In this document: positions 24,761 to 32,914 of the stretch, one piece after another
Layout of the letters: every line of letters begins with the position of its first letter
Position numbering within the stretch: the first letter of the stretch is position 1
DNA from: Clostridia bacterium
GTDB lineage: Bacteria; Bacillota; Clostridia; Christensenellales; Aristaeellaceae
DNA: 40,703 nucleotides
Reading direction: 5' to 3'
Assembly: GCA_017429265.1 (NCBI GenBank)
Contig: JAFRPG010000062.1
Location: 1 to 40,703, forward strand
Notes under the pieces: generated by a model
Told to the model about the DNA's origin: nothing
Database searches by the model: none
What the model saw: the letters and a program-made list of their open reading frames with translations, nothing else
Program-made: the position numbers and the translations under genes

Positions 24761-25638
24761 GCCTTCTCCTCCTCGCGCACCAGCACCAGGCTGATGTTGT
24801 CATGGCCGCCGGCCGTGAGGGCGGCGTCGAGCAGCTGATGGGCCCTGTCGCTGTCCTCGGTGTCCCGGGCGAGGATCTCCGTGATCTCCGCGTCGGTGAT
24901 CATGCCGTGCAGGCCGTCGGAGCAGACGAGCCACAGCGTGCCGGGGCAGCGCCTGAGGGTCTTCACGTCCACGTCGGTCTCGGGATCGGTGCCCACGGCG
25001 CGGGTGATCACGTTGCGCATCGGGTGGACGGCCGCCTGCTCCTCGGTCAGGATCCCCGCGCGCACCATCTCCATCACCATGGAGTGGTCGTCGGTGACCT
25101 GCTCGAGCTTGCCGTCCGCGTAGCGGTAGCAGCGGCTGTCCCCGACATGGCCGAGGATGATGTCCTCCTCGCCGAACCAGAGCACGGTCATCGTCGTGCC
25201 CATGCCGCGAACGCTCTCGTCCTCCTCCGAGCGGGCGTAGACCGCGCAGTTCGCCGCGGCGATGCCGGACAGGAGGGCCTCCTCAGAGGGCTCGCGGTCC
25301 GCGAGCTTTTCGATCAGGGTGTCCCGGGCCAGGCCGGAGGCGATCTCGCCGCCGAGGTGCCCGCCCATGCCGTCGGCCACGCCGAAGAGACTGCCCGAGC
25401 AGATCAGGCTGTCCTGGTTCGAGCGGCGCACCATGCCGATGTCGGTCAGGGCGCAGACAGCCAGTCCGTCGCGCGCGCTGACCGGGGCTTCCTCCTCCGG
25501 GGTCTCCGGGGCGGTGTTCTCCGCCGCGGGCTCGGCGGCCGTGTCGGCGGCGGGGCGCTGGGCCGCGCTCTCCTGCACGGTGTCGAAGCTCTCGATGCGC
25601 TTGCGGGAAGAACGGTTCAGGCGAAAACGGTGGTTCAT
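24757..25638 (-). CDS. prpC: PP2C-type protein phosphatase (PrpC/Stp1)
   Basis: The 293-residue protein is a metal-dependent Ser/Thr phosphatase expected to reverse PrkC phosphorylation. Motifs are DIGMVRRSNQDS, VADGMGGHLGGE, VGDSRCYRYADGKLEQVTDDHS and CSDGLHGMI. Unlike most PrpC proteins it has about 60 extra N-terminal residues, basic then Ala/Glu/Thr-rich and low in complexity. ATG 25638 is chosen because GGAGG is correctly spaced; an ATG at 25680 lies further out without a site. A CGCACG-TTTT-CGTGCG hairpin (25652-25667) sits just before the ribosome site. Confidence 0.93.
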   Translation of the reverse strand: MNHRFRLNRSSRKRIESFDTVQESAAQRPAADTAAEPAAENTAPETPEEEAPVSARDGLAVCALTDIGMVRRSNQDSLICSGSLFGVADGMGGHLGGEIASGLARDTLIEKLADREPSEEALLSGIAAANCAVYARSEEDESVRGMGTTMTVLWFGEEDIILGHVGDSRCYRYADGKLEQVTDDHSMVMEMVRAGILTEEQAAVHPMRNVITRAVGTDPETDVDVKTLRRCPGTLWLVCSDGLHGMITDAEITEILARDTEDSDRAHQLLDAALTAGGHDNISLVLVREEEKA

Positions 25639-25651
25639 ACATGCCTCCATC

Positions 25652-25667
25652 CGCACGTTTTCGTGCG
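25652..25667 (-). promoter_or_regulatory. Small hairpin before the prpC ribosome site
   Basis: A perfect 6-bp stem with a four-base loop, a few nucleotides upstream of GGAGG. It sits in a 126-nt gap after rlmN that also has a CGGCCC..GGGCCG dyad followed later by a T-run (25703-25740). Partial termination or processing between rlmN and prpC is possible. Confidence 0.4.
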
Positions 25668-25764
25668 ATCGTGTCATCATTTCCCATCAATAATCGGTTA
25701 ATAAGCGAAAAAACTCAGCGCTGCGGGTCGGCCCGAAAGGGCCGGGGATGCGGAGCGCGTGATC

Positions 25765-26823
25765 TCAGGTTTCGTTCCGGATCCCGAGGGTTTCCCTGCG
25801 CCGCAGCTGGCCGCAGGCGCCCTCGATGTCGTCGCCCATCTCCCGCCGGCGGGTGGCCGAGATATGGCAGGCGGTCAGGGTGTCGAGGAAGCGCTTCACC
25901 TGGGCCTCGGTCACGCCCTTCAGCCCGCGCTCGGGGACGTCGTTGAGGGGGATCAGGTTCACATGGCACTGCAGGCCGCGCAGGAGGCGCGCCAGCTCCT
26001 CCGCCTGGGCCGGGGCCGCGTTGACCCCGTCTACCAGCGCGTACTCGAAGATCACCCGGCGGCCCGTCTTCTCCACATAATAGCGGCTCGCGTCCATCAC
26101 CTCGGCGACGGACCAGGTGTTGGCCACCGGCATCAGGCGGCGGCGTACCGCGTCGTTGGGCGCGTGCAGGCTCACCGAGAGGGTCACCGGCAGGTCCTCC
26201 TCCGCGAAGGCGCGCATCTTCGGCACCAGGCCGCAGGTGGAGAGGCTCACGTTCCGCAGGCCGATGCAGACGCCCTCCGGGTCCCGCAGCAGGCGCAGGA
26301 AGCGCACGACCTCATCGTAGTTGTCGAAGGGCTCGCCGCTGCCCATGAGGACCACGTTGTGGACGCGGGTCTCCGGCTCGCCGTTTTCCGCGAGGTAGCG
26401 GTTGGCGCAGAGGATCTCGCCGAGCATCTCCCCGGCGGAGAGGTTCCGCGCGCAGCCCTCGAGGGTCGAGGCGCAGAAGGCACAGCCCATCCGGCAGCCC
26501 ACCTGCGTGGAGACGCAGAGGGTACACCCGTGGTGGTAGCGCATCAGCACGCCCTCGACGCAGTGGCCGTCCCGCATCTCAAAGAGGAACTTGACCGTGC
26601 CGTCCAGGGCACTGACCCGGGTCAGGCGGATCGAGACCGGCTGGGCCACGGCCTTCCCCTTCAGCTCCTCGCGCAGGGCGGCGGGCAGGTTGGTCATCGC
26701 GTCAAAGTCGGCGCCGCGGTGGATCCAGGCGAAGATCTGCTTCCCGCGGAAGGCGGGCAGGCCCTGCGCCCGGCACCACTCGGTCAGCTCCCGCGGGTCC
26801 ATCCCCGCCAGGACGGCACTCAC
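25765..26823 (-). CDS. rlmN: 23S rRNA (adenine-2503-C2)-methyltransferase
   Basis: The 352-residue radical SAM enzyme methylates A2503 of 23S rRNA and A37 of some tRNAs. The cluster motif is GCRMGCAFCAST, the mechanistic cysteines are in NVSLSTCGLV and ACGQLR near the C-terminus, and GSGEPFDNYD is the family's GGGEP-type motif. GTG 26823 overlaps the rsmB stop and has GGAGGG seven nucleotides upstream. The reading frame stays open far upstream but without homology, so the longer version is not the gene. Classical neighbour of prpC-prkC. Confidence 0.95.
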   Translation of the reverse strand: MSAVLAGMDPRELTEWCRAQGLPAFRGKQIFAWIHRGADFDAMTNLPAALREELKGKAVAQPVSIRLTRVSALDGTVKFLFEMRDGHCVEGVLMRYHHGCTLCVSTQVGCRMGCAFCASTLEGCARNLSAGEMLGEILCANRYLAENGEPETRVHNVVLMGSGEPFDNYDEVVRFLRLLRDPEGVCIGLRNVSLSTCGLVPKMRAFAEEDLPVTLSVSLHAPNDAVRRRLMPVANTWSVAEVMDASRYYVEKTGRRVIFEYALVDGVNAAPAQAEELARLLRGLQCHVNLIPLNDVPERGLKGVTEAQVKRFLDTLTACHISATRRREMGDDIEGACGQLRRRETLGIRNET

Positions 26824-28454
26824 AGGCGGTCCCTCCGCATGCGGCAGAGATAGAAGCCGCCGATGCCGTCGCGGTGGGGCATCAGCTGGAGGCCGGTGGC
26901 CGCGTGGGCGCGCAGGACGTCCGGGATGCTGTCGGGCAGCGGGTCGAGGTGGAAGTCCGGGTGCCGGCGCAGGAAGGCCTCCACCTGCCGGTCGTTCTCG
27001 TCGCGCAGGAGGGAGCAGGTGGCGTACACGAGCACGCCACCCGGCTTCACCGCAAGGCAGACGTTGTCGAGGAGCTCCGCCTGGATGCGGACCATCTCCT
27101 CCACCTTCCGCTCGGTCAGGCGCAGCTTGATGTCGGGCTTCTCCGCCATGTCGCCGGTGCCGGAGCACGGGGCGTCGAGCAGCACGGCGTCGAAGGTCAT
27201 GTCGAGGTCCTCGCGGCGCACGGAGGCATCGCGGGTCATGGGGCGCACGTTCTCCAGGTGCAGGCGGCGGGCCTGGGAGACGATCAGGTCGGTGCGGTGG
27301 GGATGGATCTCCCAGGCCTGCACGCGGCCCGCGTCGCCCATCATCTCGTCGAGGTAGCAGGCCTTGCCGCCCGGGGCCGCGCAGCAGTCAAGCACGCGCC
27401 AGCCGGGTTTGGGGTCCACGGCCAGGCAGGCCGCCTGCGAGCCCTCGGACTGGATGGAGTACAGGCCCTGCTGCCAGTCGGTGTCGGCGGTAATGTCGAT
27501 CATCCCGCGCACCTTCACGCTGTGCGGCACGCGGCCGGGCTCACGCTCCCAGACCTTCTTCTTCAGCAGTTCCTCAAAGGCCGCGTCGTCCAGGCGCATC
27601 AGGTTCGGGCGGAGGGTGATGCCCTCGCTGCGGGCGCGGCGGCGGACCAGATCCGTGCCGTCGGCCTGTCCCCAGTCGTCCAGGAGGCGCTTCACCAGCC
27701 ACTCGGGCACGCTGGCCTCCACGCTCAGGGCGCGCAGAGGCTCCGCCGCCGGGTCGGGCCAGGAGAGCTCGTCCTTCTTGCGGATCAGATTGCGCAGGAT
27801 GCCGTTGCACACGCCGCTCAGGCCGTCGAGGCCGAGTTCCCGGCACAGGCGGACCGAGGTGTCGGTGGCGGCGTTCTCGGGCACGCGGTAGTCCAGCAGC
27901 AGCTGGCACGCGCCCAGGCGCAGGATGTTCACCAGGCGGATGTCGGTGTCCGGCTTGGCCATCACCTGCCGCAGGGCGTGGTCGAGGTAGATCAGGTTGT
28001 CCAGCGTGTCATAGACGAGGCGCGCGGCAAAGCGGCGGTCCGCCCCGGAGAGGGTGCAGCCGTGCAGCTTCTGGTCCAGGGCCAGCGAGGCCCAGGCGCC
28101 CTCCTCGGTCACCTTGCGGATCACGTCGAGGGCGATGCGCCGGGCGGGCATGCCGTCGGTGGCGCCCGGTCTCATTTTCCCGCGCTCCGCGGGCTTTTTG
28201 TCAAACGGCTTTTTCGGATAGGTCGGGCGGAAGGGCCTTCTCGCCTCGTCTCCCCCACTCTTGTGCTCGAAATTCCGATAAATCTTTTTGTTTCCGCCAC
28301 TCTTTGTGCCGTTTTCCGGCTTTCCGGTGGATTGATCGCCACTTCTGCGCGTTTTTCCCGCGTTGGGCAGGACGCGCTCGGGGCGCCCGGCGTAGGGGCG
28401 GGAGGAGGGCTTGCCGGTGCGGACGGGGCCGAAATCGTTGCGTTTGTCGCTCAT
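26820..28454 (-). CDS. rsmB: 16S rRNA (cytosine-967-C5)-methyltransferase with basic N-terminal extension
   Basis: The 544-residue protein has an NusB-like helical domain (from about residue 115) and a Rossmann methyltransferase domain with CCAAPGGKA, the motif IV LDAPCSGTGD and motif VI VYATCSLL cysteines of m5C enzymes. About 110 residues before the NusB-like domain are low-complexity, rich in Arg, Lys, Gly and Pro, which is not usual (RsmB is normally near 430-450 residues). ATG 28454 follows AAGGAAG at a good distance. A consensus promoter lies 58 nt upstream, making this the first gene of the long operon. Confidence 0.93.
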   Translation of the reverse strand: MSDKRNDFGPVRTGKPSSRPYAGRPERVLPNAGKTRRSGDQSTGKPENGTKSGGNKKIYRNFEHKSGGDEARRPFRPTYPKKPFDKKPAERGKMRPGATDGMPARRIALDVIRKVTEEGAWASLALDQKLHGCTLSGADRRFAARLVYDTLDNLIYLDHALRQVMAKPDTDIRLVNILRLGACQLLLDYRVPENAATDTSVRLCRELGLDGLSGVCNGILRNLIRKKDELSWPDPAAEPLRALSVEASVPEWLVKRLLDDWGQADGTDLVRRRARSEGITLRPNLMRLDDAAFEELLKKKVWEREPGRVPHSVKVRGMIDITADTDWQQGLYSIQSEGSQAACLAVDPKPGWRVLDCCAAPGGKACYLDEMMGDAGRVQAWEIHPHRTDLIVSQARRLHLENVRPMTRDASVRREDLDMTFDAVLLDAPCSGTGDMAEKPDIKLRLTERKVEEMVRIQAELLDNVCLAVKPGGVLVYATCSLLRDENDRQVEAFLRRHPDFHLDPLPDSIPDVLRAHAATGLQLMPHRDGIGGFYLCRMRRDRL

Positions 28455-28511
28455 GGGCATCTTCCTTTTTCTGGGTCGTGAAAAGATCACCGGCATACTC
28501 CGGCAGTTTCT

Positions 28512-28540
28512 ATTATATCGGAAGAGACGGCGGGTGTCAA
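28512..28540 (-). promoter_or_regulatory. Promoter of the rsmB-rlmN-prpC-prkC-rsgA operon
   Basis: On the minus strand, TTGACA (28535-28540), 17 nt, TATAAT (28512-28517): a perfect sigma-A consensus. No clear strong terminator appears until beyond 17.4 kb, so up to nine genes might be transcribed from here. Confidence 0.85.
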
Positions 28541-28578
28541 CGATGCGCGGACCCGCGCCGGGCGATAAAAAAGACCGC

Positions 28579-28607
28579 TTGCGCTCCGCGGCCGTTCGTG
28601 CTACGAT
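28579..28607 (+). promoter_or_regulatory. Promoter of the CAT-like gene
   Basis: TTGCGC (28579-28584), 17-nt spacer, TACGAT (28602-28607), divergent from the rsmB promoter. Confidence 0.55.
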
Positions 28608-28641
28608 CAGGGTATCAACCGACCGGAGGATGTGCAGCACG

Positions 28642-29271
28642 ATGAAGAAGATCGATATGGAAACCTGGGAGCGGCGGCAGGCCTACGAGCATTTTTCGCG
28701 CCTGGCCTGGCCGTTCTACTCGGTGACCTTCGACGCGGACGTGACCGCCGCCCGCGCCTTTGCAAAGGCGCACGGGGTCTCGTTCTACCTTGTGATGGTG
28801 TGGCTGGTGACCCGGGCCGTGAACCGCGTCCCGGCCATGCTGCAGACCGTCATCGGCGGCGAGGTCTGGCAGTACGACGGCCGCGTCCCGTCCTTCACCG
28901 ACCTGCACCCCGGCGCGGAGCAGTTCCACATCATCACCATGCCCACGGAGAGCACGGCGGAGGCGTTCGCGCGCAAAGCGAAGGAGGTCAGCGGCGCCCA
29001 GACCTGCTTCCTCGACATGAGCAAGGAGGGCAGCGACCTGCTGTTCATCTCCTGCCTGCCCTGGGTGCGTCTCACGGGCCTGACCAACGAGCGCAGCCCC
29101 GATCCGGACGACTGCATCCCGCGCATCGCCTGGGGCCGCTGGGAGGAGCGCGGCAGCCGCCTGATCCTCGGGCTTTGCGTCGAGGTGAATCACCGCACGG
29201 TGGACGGCGTGCACATCGGCCGCTTCGCGCAGGCGCTGGAGGAGGAGATCGCGGGGCTGGAGGATCACTGA
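28642..29271 (+). CDS. CatA-like acetyltransferase
   Basis: The 209-residue protein has the fold length and signatures of chloramphenicol acetyltransferases: WPFYSVTFDADVTAA near the start, FTDLHPG, and a catalytic-type motif NHRTVDGVHIGRF. The acting histidine (H184) and its aspartate (D188) are kept, while the first histidine of the usual HHxxxDG is asparagine. Many such clostridial proteins do not act on chloramphenicol, so resistance should not be assumed. Start is uncertain: ATG 28642 gives the conserved N-terminus but is 12 nt from GGAGG, whereas ATG 28630 touches it. Confidence 0.83.
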   Translation: MKKIDMETWERRQAYEHFSRLAWPFYSVTFDADVTAARAFAKAHGVSFYLVMVWLVTRAVNRVPAMLQTVIGGEVWQYDGRVPSFTDLHPGAEQFHIITMPTESTAEAFARKAKEVSGAQTCFLDMSKEGSDLLFISCLPWVRLTGLTNERSPDPDDCIPRIAWGRWEERGSRLILGLCVEVNHRTVDGVHIGRFAQALEEEIAGLEDH

Positions 29272-29485
29272 GCCGAAGGGGCAGAATCTTGTAAGCTGTC
29301 CATGTGCCGGACGTTTGTAAACAGCAGCGACAGGATTTGTGAGCAGTGGAAGGGTGGAGAAAACACATGAACCAAACCAAGCGAGAAAGCGGCATGCCGC
29401 CATCGATGCGGTGACGCAGGAGCCTGACGAGCAGCTGCCTGTGCAGGATGCTTCAAAACAGAGACACGGTCAGGAACGGCAATGG

Positions 29486-29525
29486 AAAACTCCCCGGCTG
29501 GGTTTTGAGAGACCAGCCGGGGAGT
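29486..29525 (-). terminator. Terminator of the MerR gene
   Basis: A perfect 13-bp stem (29489-29501 with 29513-29525), followed on the minus strand by TTTT, lies about 35 nt past the MerR stop. The rest of the 288-nt gap after the CAT-like gene (29272-29485) holds no gene I can support. Confidence 0.85.
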
Positions 29526-29559
29526 ATGGTAAACTGAAATTGTAAGATTAACTTCCGAG

Positions 29560-30459
29560 TTAGCTGTTTACCGCCTGTTTATACAACAGCGTAAAATGAT
29601 TCTGTTCGTCCTTGCTGGGTGTAGTATTGCACGTTACACCCCCTTTGAATTCATCCATTTCAGAAGCCATCATGACCAGCATCATTGTGGGAAGACCGGT
29701 ATATCTGGCCGCACTTTCTTCCGTCAGTCCGAATACGCAGTAACGCTCTCCCTCTTCATTCAGGACAGGCATATCCCCGATCCATTCAGAGATATGGGAC
29801 CATCCGTGACGCTCGAAAACGACAGCGGCGTCTTCCGGGACCCGGTTGGGTTCTTCTGTCCCGTCAGGATTGACAAGGATTCTGTCAGCTGAATCCAGGC
29901 TGCCGTCCTGAATAGCCCGGATCACGTTCTCAGCCCCGGTTACCGCCTGATCATCCATGGTCATGGTAACGGTCTCCAGCGTTTCTTTGTTTTTGGACAT
30001 CATGTCAGCCAGCATCGCGTGGGCCTTTGCTGTCATCTCTGCCTTTCGATCCGTACTGATGCCGAATTCTTCCCACAGAGCCGGGTTGTCCAGCTGCCCT
30101 TCCACAAACCCGATGATTGCGTTGACCAGTCTCTGCATATCCATCTTTTCTTTGAGATATGATCTTTGTATTTCCCGGATCCGTTCCAGTTTCTGCTGCT
30201 GTTCCCGGATTTTCCGTTCAAATGCTGCTGTCAGGAGATCGTCATCTTCCGGAAGAAGCGTTTTGATCTCCTCAATGGAGAAATCCGCCTGCTGCAGATT
30301 TTTGATCTTCACAAACAGCAGTGCCTGCTCTTCTTCATAGTACCTGTATCCTGTCCATTCATCGACCTTTGCCGGCGTCAGCAGGCCGATGCGGTCATAG
30401 TACCGCAGCGTCTGGGTGTTGCATCCGCAGAGCTTTGCGAATCCCTGGATCGTGATCAT
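29560..30459 (-). CDS. MerR-family transcriptional regulator with large C-terminal domain
   Basis: The 299-residue protein starts with a MerR winged helix (FAKLCGCNTQTLRYYDRIGLLTPAKVDEWTGYRYY) and a long coiled coil at about residues 75-110. A C-terminal region of about 190 residues that I do not recognise probably senses a ligand. GAGGAGG precedes the ATG. The promoter has the 19-bp spacer typical of MerR-activated promoters, so it probably controls itself. It belongs to the AT-richer island and is followed by a strong terminator. The inducer is unknown. Confidence 0.88.
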   Translation of the reverse strand: MITIQGFAKLCGCNTQTLRYYDRIGLLTPAKVDEWTGYRYYEEEQALLFVKIKNLQQADFSIEEIKTLLPEDDDLLTAAFERKIREQQQKLERIREIQRSYLKEKMDMQRLVNAIIGFVEGQLDNPALWEEFGISTDRKAEMTAKAHAMLADMMSKNKETLETVTMTMDDQAVTGAENVIRAIQDGSLDSADRILVNPDGTEEPNRVPEDAAVVFERHGWSHISEWIGDMPVLNEEGERYCVFGLTEESAARYTGLPTMMLVMMASEMDEFKGGVTCNTTPSKDEQNHFTLLYKQAVNS

Positions 30460-30479
30460 ATCCCAACCTCCTCACGGGG

Positions 30480-30510
30480 AAGGTATCATTGCAGTTAAGT
30501 GTAAGGTCAA
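30480..30510 (-). promoter_or_regulatory. MerR-type promoter of the merR-family gene
   Basis: On the minus strand, TTGACC (30505-30510) and TACCTT (30480-30485) have a 19-nt spacer containing ttacacttaac, close to the GACCTTACACT-type operators of MerR proteins. The long spacer fits DNA-twisting activation by the adjacent regulator. Confidence 0.6.
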
Positions 30511-30544
30511 GACTATTTGAGAAAAAACCTGAGACACTCAAAAG

Positions 30545-31330
30545 TTAAGGCAAATTCAGTATGTCCTCTTCCGAATAATTCTTTGATTCCAAAATGATGC
30601 TTCTGTCCGGGAAAACTTCTTTGCATAGCCTTAATTCCAAAGCCTGCCGATGAATAAAATGCCGGATTAGATCCTCTTCTCCCTTCAGGCCCCTGGATTC
30701 CGCATAAGGGCAGTTATTAAAGAAGCCCAGCATCATCGGGAACCATAATTCATGCCCATGTTCATCCGATCTTTCTTTCCGGATGGTTTCCAGATTTCCC
30801 CGGATATCTGATGCCTTCAAATATACAATTCGATATTCTTTTCCTTTCAGTTCTTCGCGGATCTGCTTATAGAATGACAGAATATCTTCATCCCTTGCCT
30901 GCCGGTACAGGATCATATCCTCCACGATGTTCTGGAACAGCGAGCATTCAAAGATCATTCGATCCGTGTCCCATTTCCGGTAACGCCCAAGCACGATCGA
31001 TTGAAACGTATCAAAGGGAACCCGGTTATTATAGATCTCATACTGTTCAAGATCCTGATAGAAATCCCGGTTCTCTGTGATGACCTTCGTATAACAGACG
31101 ATCTTTTTGCATCCTTCAGAACATGTCTTTTTTTCGATCTGCAAACGCAGTTCGGGATACTTTCCCAGGATCCTGTGATATTGATCGTCATCCACGTAAG
31201 CGCACCAGGAGAGTTCTACCGGAGAGTATTCACCTTCCCGGACTGTGGAATATCCAGGATTCATATCAGAAAGCTTCTGAACCAAGGTGCTTTTGCCACT
31301 GCCCTGCAATCCCTCTACGAAATAATTCAT
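30545..31330 (-). CDS. P-loop ATP-binding protein, kinase-like
   Basis: The 261-residue protein opens directly with a Walker A motif (GLQGSGKST, residues 7-15). The DVxx-type switch is not clear; acidic and aromatic stretches follow, and RNLETIRKERSDEHG may be a lid or substrate site. This resembles small nucleotide-kinase-like or thymidylate-kinase-like P-loop proteins annotated only as ATP-binding; substrate is unknown. ATG 31330 is preferred to 31351 because AGGAGA lies 8 nt before it. It sits in the AT-rich island between the methyltransferase and merR genes. Confidence 0.75.
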   Translation of the reverse strand: MNYFVEGLQGSGKSTLVQKLSDMNPGYSTVREGEYSPVELSWCAYVDDDQYHRILGKYPELRLQIEKKTCSEGCKKIVCYTKVITENRDFYQDLEQYEIYNNRVPFDTFQSIVLGRYRKWDTDRMIFECSLFQNIVEDMILYRQARDEDILSFYKQIREELKGKEYRIVYLKASDIRGNLETIRKERSDEHGHELWFPMMLGFFNNCPYAESRGLKGEEDLIRHFIHRQALELRLCKEVFPDRSIILESKNYSEEDILNLP

Positions 31331-31387
31331 ATCTGCATTCTCCTGATTCATCTTGTAAAGATAACTTCCGAGTTATTTTACTATGCA

Positions 31388-32194
31388 CTACGCCGGTTTC
31401 TTCGTCAGATACAGCACATAAGTATCCCGGAACTCGACTTTATCTCCGCCCGCAAGCACCACACTCCGAAGTCCTTCGAAAAACTTCGTTTTATAGGGCT
31501 CGGGGATCAAAATGTGATCGCTGTGCGTGCCGCAATACATCACATATTCATCTGCAGAAAAAATGCGTTTTCCGTAAAAATCATGCCGCGTCAGATCCAC
31601 ATAGCCGTAGTCAGTCGCATGAAGATAGTCAAAAGGCTCCTTCATGTTTTTGTATTCCGTCACCGGTTTATAATACTCGTCGTAAACCTTCTGGATATTG
31701 TTAAACAGCTCCTCATTGGGCGATTTATAATCCCCAATCAGAAACATCATCGCCAGCGTTCCCCCTGGCTTTAGCAGTTCAAACGTCTTGGAAAAAGCGA
31801 TCTTCTCCGGAATCCACTGGATCGTCGCAGCAGAGTATATCACATCATACCTCTGTTCACCGAAATCATGCGTAATGAAGTCGTCATTCACAATGTGGAA
31901 ATTCGGTCTTGTATCGTATTTTTCTTTCATCTTCTCATAGAGATGCTCCCCGAGCTCAATGGCATGATAATCACAGCCGGTATCCAGAATCGGATCCGTC
32001 GCCTGGCCTGTTCCCGGGCCGATTTCCAGCACCTTCGTTTCAGTTCCGATACCGGCTTCCCTGATGAAATATTCGAACAGTTCCGCACTGTAACGGGGTC
32101 GGAACTTATCAAACTGTTCCGGGATTGTGTCAAACACCTTACGATATTCCATTGGCTTCTTCCTCATCTCGCTGTATTTTTCATTCTGCCCCAA
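31388..32194 (-). CDS. Class I SAM-dependent methyltransferase
   Basis: The 268-residue protein has a Rossmann methyltransferase core: motif I VLEIGPGTGQATDPIL, the acidic end of strand two (AIELGE), FDVIYSAATIQWI as motif IV and LKPGGTLAMM as motif VI. It resembles UbiE/trans-aconitate-type small-molecule methyltransferases; substrate is unknown. Start is uncertain: TTG 32194 has AAGGAG eight nucleotides upstream, while ATG 32152 (MEYRKVFD) matches where the conserved part begins and has a GAGGAAG. It ends with TAG, the only gene in the window clearly doing so. Confidence 0.85.
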   Translation of the reverse strand: MGQNEKYSEMRKKPMEYRKVFDTIPEQFDKFRPRYSAELFEYFIREAGIGTETKVLEIGPGTGQATDPILDTGCDYHAIELGEHLYEKMKEKYDTRPNFHIVNDDFITHDFGEQRYDVIYSAATIQWIPEKIAFSKTFELLKPGGTLAMMFLIGDYKSPNEELFNNIQKVYDEYYKPVTEYKNMKEPFDYLHATDYGYVDLTRHDFYGKRIFSADEYVMYCGTHSDHILIPEPYKTKFFEGLRSVVLAGGDKVEFRDTYVLYLTKKPA

Positions 32195-32329
32195 AATCGT
32201 ATCTCCTTACTCATTTATCTCAAAAAATAACTTCCGATTTTGCGTGCCAAGGTATCCTGATAAACTGGAATTTGTCAGTATCCCTTATAAATCCTTCCCA
32301 TGCTTCATTTGGAATTCATTTAGTTTTTA

Positions 32330-32845
32330 TTATAATTCCAGGATAGCGGGCATCTCTTCTCCGGGTTTATCCTTAAAGTATTGAGGCTGTTCGACAAAAC
32401 CAAATGAAGCATATAGCTTCTTTGCTGTTTCATTTTCAGGCTCATAACTCAGCCAGCAATACTTCTTTTTACCGCTTGGCCAGGTTCGAATGAACTCTAA
32501 AGCCAGCTCCATTGCTTTTCTTCCGTATCCTCTGCCCTGATATCTTTTATCGATCATCAGTCTCCAGATGCAATAATTGTCAAAAAAGAAATCCGGATCT
32601 CCTTCTTCTCTTTCTTCTTCAGAGGCCCCGCAGCCGATCATCAAAAAGCCAACAGGTTTGCCGTTACGGCATATGGCGAAAGGATAAGGAGGATAACCGT
32701 TCGTCAAAGCGACATATGCTTCCGCTAAAGAGCACATATTGGATGCTACGAATTCCTTTTGTTTCCTGTTTACATTCAACCCAAATAGTACTTTCACATA
32801 ATTTTTATAAGTGATCTTTTCTAACGTGATAACATCTTTTTTCAT
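32330..32845 (-). CDS. GNAT acetyltransferase, BltD/spermidine acetyltransferase-like
   Basis: The 171-residue protein has the GNAT acetyl-CoA signature RYQGRGYGRKAMELAL (about residues 101-116) and the N-terminal VASNMCSLAEAYV block typical of BltD-like polyamine acetyltransferases. NETAKKLYASFGFV forms the usual C-terminal motif. An acidic insertion (EEEREEGDPDFFF) precedes the core strand. Polyamine use is inferred from similarity only. GGAGG precedes the ATG by 10 nt. The gene lies in the AT-rich island, same strand as its neighbours. Confidence 0.85.
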   Translation of the reverse strand: MKKDVITLEKITYKNYVKVLFGLNVNRKQKEFVASNMCSLAEAYVALTNGYPPYPFAICRNGKPVGFLMIGCGASEEEREEGDPDFFFDNYCIWRLMIDKRYQGRGYGRKAMELALEFIRTWPSGKKKYCWLSYEPENETAKKLYASFGFVEQPQYFKDKPGEEMPAILEL

Positions 32846-32914
32846 TCGCTGAACACCTCCGCAGATCCGAATTTATCACCTTCGTTTTGCCATCTTTATG
32901 ACAGCATATATATG

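Noticed and set aside
20534..24838. A 1434-codon plus-strand open frame
   Set aside because: Antisense shadow of the LRR, rsgA and kinase genes, with the same composition bias and no recognisable motifs.
25765..27168. A longer 467-residue form of rlmN
   Set aside because: The extra N-terminus overlaps rsmB out of frame and has no homology; GTG 26823 has a proper ribosome site and gives the normal length.
29339..29545. A 68-codon open frame between the CAT-like and merR genes
   Set aside because: It runs through the merR terminator hairpin, has no good ribosome site and no family resemblance.
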